Source: Ignavibacteriales bacterium
GTDB lineage: Bacteria > Bacteroidota > Ignavibacteria > T3Sed10-11
NCBI GenBank assembly: GCA_003560935.1
Contig: PWJF01000022.1
Coordinates: forward strand, 1-8,890
Direction: 5' to 3'
DNA: 8,890 bases
This document shows, piece by piece, positions 6,672 to 8,890 of the stretch. Every line of letters starts with the position of its first letter. Position 1 is the stretch's first letter. A model generated the notes under the pieces. That model did not search any database, was not told the origin of the DNA, and saw only the letters and a program-made list of their open reading frames with translations. A program made the position numbers and the translations under genes.

Positions 6672-6712
6672 CACCCATTTATCATTTCTTACGATACATG
6701 TATCACCCATTT
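6672..6712 (+). repeat. 9-bp direct repeats in the tpl upstream region
   Basis: CACCCATTT occurs at 6672-6680 and again at 6704-6712, 32 bp apart, about three helical turns. The two copies bracket the 6693-6704 palindrome. Same-face spacing of direct repeats can indicate binding sites for an activator or repressor, but no regulator is known here. The rest of the 6578-6734 divergent region is AT-rich; I found no convincing -10/-35 pair in either direction. Confidence 0.4.
6693..6704. promoter_or_regulatory. Perfect 12-bp palindrome upstream of tpl, candidate operator
   Basis: GATACATGTATC is fully self-complementary and ends 30 bp before the tpl start codon, in the shared upstream region with the divergent rhomboid gene. 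It does not resemble the TyrR box pattern (TGTAAA-N6-TTTACA) that controls tpl in enterobacteria, so a different regulator is implied if it is functional. Confidence 0.4.
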
Positions 6713-6716
6713 CTGA

Positions 6717-8120
<1,404 letters not shown>

Positions 8121-8131
8121 ACAGACTTATT

Positions 8132-8166
8132 AAAGCCACAGATTCCCGAAAATCTGTGGCTTTTTT
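8132..8166 (+). terminator. Intrinsic terminator of tpl
   Basis: A perfect 13-bp stem (8132-8144 with 8151-8163) encloses a 6-nt loop CCCGAA and runs into TTTTTT (8161-8166), 11 bp after the tpl stop. On the opposite strand the stem is followed only by TTTAATAA, so termination of spmB transcripts there would be weaker, though it is possible. Confidence 0.93.
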
Positions 8167-8188
8167 CACTTTAAAGCATTCTCATGAA

Positions 8189-8722
8189 TTATCCGAAAAA
8201 TAGATGTGTTACAAATACTGCAGTGATAATACCGACAAAATCGGCTGCCAATCCGCCCGGCACCGCATGCCGTGTACGGTATACACCAACCGAACCGAAA
8301 TAGACTGCCATCACATAAAACGTCGTTTCGGTGCTCCCCATCATTATCGAGGCCATTCTGCCTATCAATGAATCGGGTCCGTGCGTTGTGACAAGTTCCG
8401 ACATAACACCGAGGGCACCGCTACCCGATAATGGACGGAGGATCGCAAGCGGCAGTAATTCAGGATCCATGCCGATAAGATTTGTAATCGGTCCGACAAT
8501 CGTTCCGAGCATTTCCATTGCACCTCCCGCACGAAATATTCCAATGGCAACGAGCATCGCAACAAGATAAGGAATAATACGAACTGCAACCTGGAAGCCT
8601 TCTTTTGCCCCTTCGACAAATACTTCATAAATCTTTACACCTTTGAGCGCCGCAAATATCAGTACAAATACAATTAACGCCGGAATTGCTGCAATTGAAA
8701 TTACCTGTAAAACGGTCATCAT
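8189..8722 (-). CDS. spmB: Spore maturation protein B-like (SpmB) membrane protein
   Basis: The 177-residue length is near that of Bacillus SpmB. It is strongly hydrophobic and of the nucleoside-recognition (Gate) domain type. Family landmarks are FVEGAKEGFQVAVRIIPYLV (residues 35-54), ILRPLSGSGALGVM (94-107), and IMMGSTETTFYVMAVYFGSV (126-145) followed by YRTRHAVPGG. In Bacillus SpmA and SpmB are needed for spore core dehydration, but homologues are widespread in non-sporulating bacteria, where their transport or membrane role is unclear. It follows spmA after 11 bp and is surely in the same operon. Two adjacent ATG codons (8722, 8719) could start it; there is no strong Shine-Dalgarno, suggesting coupling to spmA. 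It is convergent with tpl. Confidence 0.92.
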   Translation of the reverse strand: MMTVLQVISIAAIPALIVFVLIFAALKGVKIYEVFVEGAKEGFQVAVRIIPYLVAMLVAIGIFRAGGAMEMLGTIVGPITNLIGMDPELLPLAILRPLSGSGALGVMSELVTTHGPDSLIGRMASIMMGSTETTFYVMAVYFGSVGVYRTRHAVPGGLAADFVGIITAVFVTHLFFG

Positions 8723-8733
8723 AAGTCTATTCT

Positions 8734-8890
8734 TTAATCAAGTTGTTTACGATACACGGGAAGACGCTGTAATATTTTAACCGTGATTAAACCGGCAATG
8801 GTCGCCGCTGCCGTAGCAATAATCATGGGGACGATTATTTCGGTGGGGTTGGCACTTCCCGCCGCAGCCCTGATTGCTATAACAGTTGCC
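8734..8890 (-). CDS. spmA: Spore maturation protein A-like (SpmA), C-terminal part only
   Basis: Only the last 51 residues and the stop are in the window; the 5' part lies beyond 8890. The fragment reads ATVIAIRAAAGSANPTEIIV and continues through a hydrophobic stretch to KILQRLPVYRKQLD. The RAAAGSANPTEI motif and one final membrane helix match the SpmA C-terminus, and the neighbouring spmB confirms the identity. SpmA and SpmB are usually encoded side by side in this order and may form one membrane complex. Confidence 0.88.
   Translation of the reverse strand, partial: ATVIAIRAAAGSANPTEIIVPMIIATAAATIAGLITVKILQRLPVYRKQLD

Overview
The window holds ten genes: nine protein-coding, with the one at each edge cut, and one tRNA. 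Coding is dense, with no gene-free stretch longer than about 160 bp, and seven of the nine protein genes plus the tRNA lie on the minus strand. The gene set (GAF/PP2C phosphatase, STAS protein, GAF-GGDEF protein, rhomboid, membrane-anchored TPR protein, SpmA/SpmB, tyrosine phenol-lyase), the moderate base composition, clear Shine-Dalgarno sequences and a tRNA without encoded CCA suggest a Gram-negative, signalling-rich, probably anaerobic or facultative bacterium. The FCB superphylum (Ignavibacteria/Chlorobi-like) or the spirochaetes would fit. This is inference from gene content, and no marker here settles the phylum.

Region by region, reading the minus strand in its own direction. (a) 8890-8189: spmA (3' end only) and spmB, 11 bp apart. 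(b) 6577-4753: a rhomboid protease, then a GAF-GGDEF protein with a good promoter of its own, placed right at the rhomboid stop. (c) 4643-3835: tRNA-Arg(CCG), then a single-TM TPR protein 39 bp downstream with no terminator between them. (d) 3815-1: a promoter with a 14-bp palindrome at its presumed start point, then a MATE transporter, a membrane GAF-PP2C (RsbU/SpoIIE-type) phosphatase that overlaps the MATE gene, and a STAS anti-sigma-factor antagonist that runs off the window edge. The only plus-strand gene is tpl (6735-8120), divergent from the rhomboid gene and convergent with spmB. It ends in a strong intrinsic terminator.

The main functional reading is a partner-switching module (phosphatase plus STAS antagonist) built as one operon with a multidrug/organic-cation exporter, under what looks like operator control. 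The matching anti-sigma kinase is not in the window. The GAF-GGDEF protein looks like a c-di-GMP receptor and not a synthase: its inhibitory RxxD site is intact, but the signature is GIDEF and the guanine-contact residues are replaced. The tpl product carries the residues that distinguish tyrosine phenol-lyase from tryptophanase, so L-tyrosine cleavage to phenol, pyruvate and ammonia is predicted. No IS element, phage gene or CRISPR array was seen.
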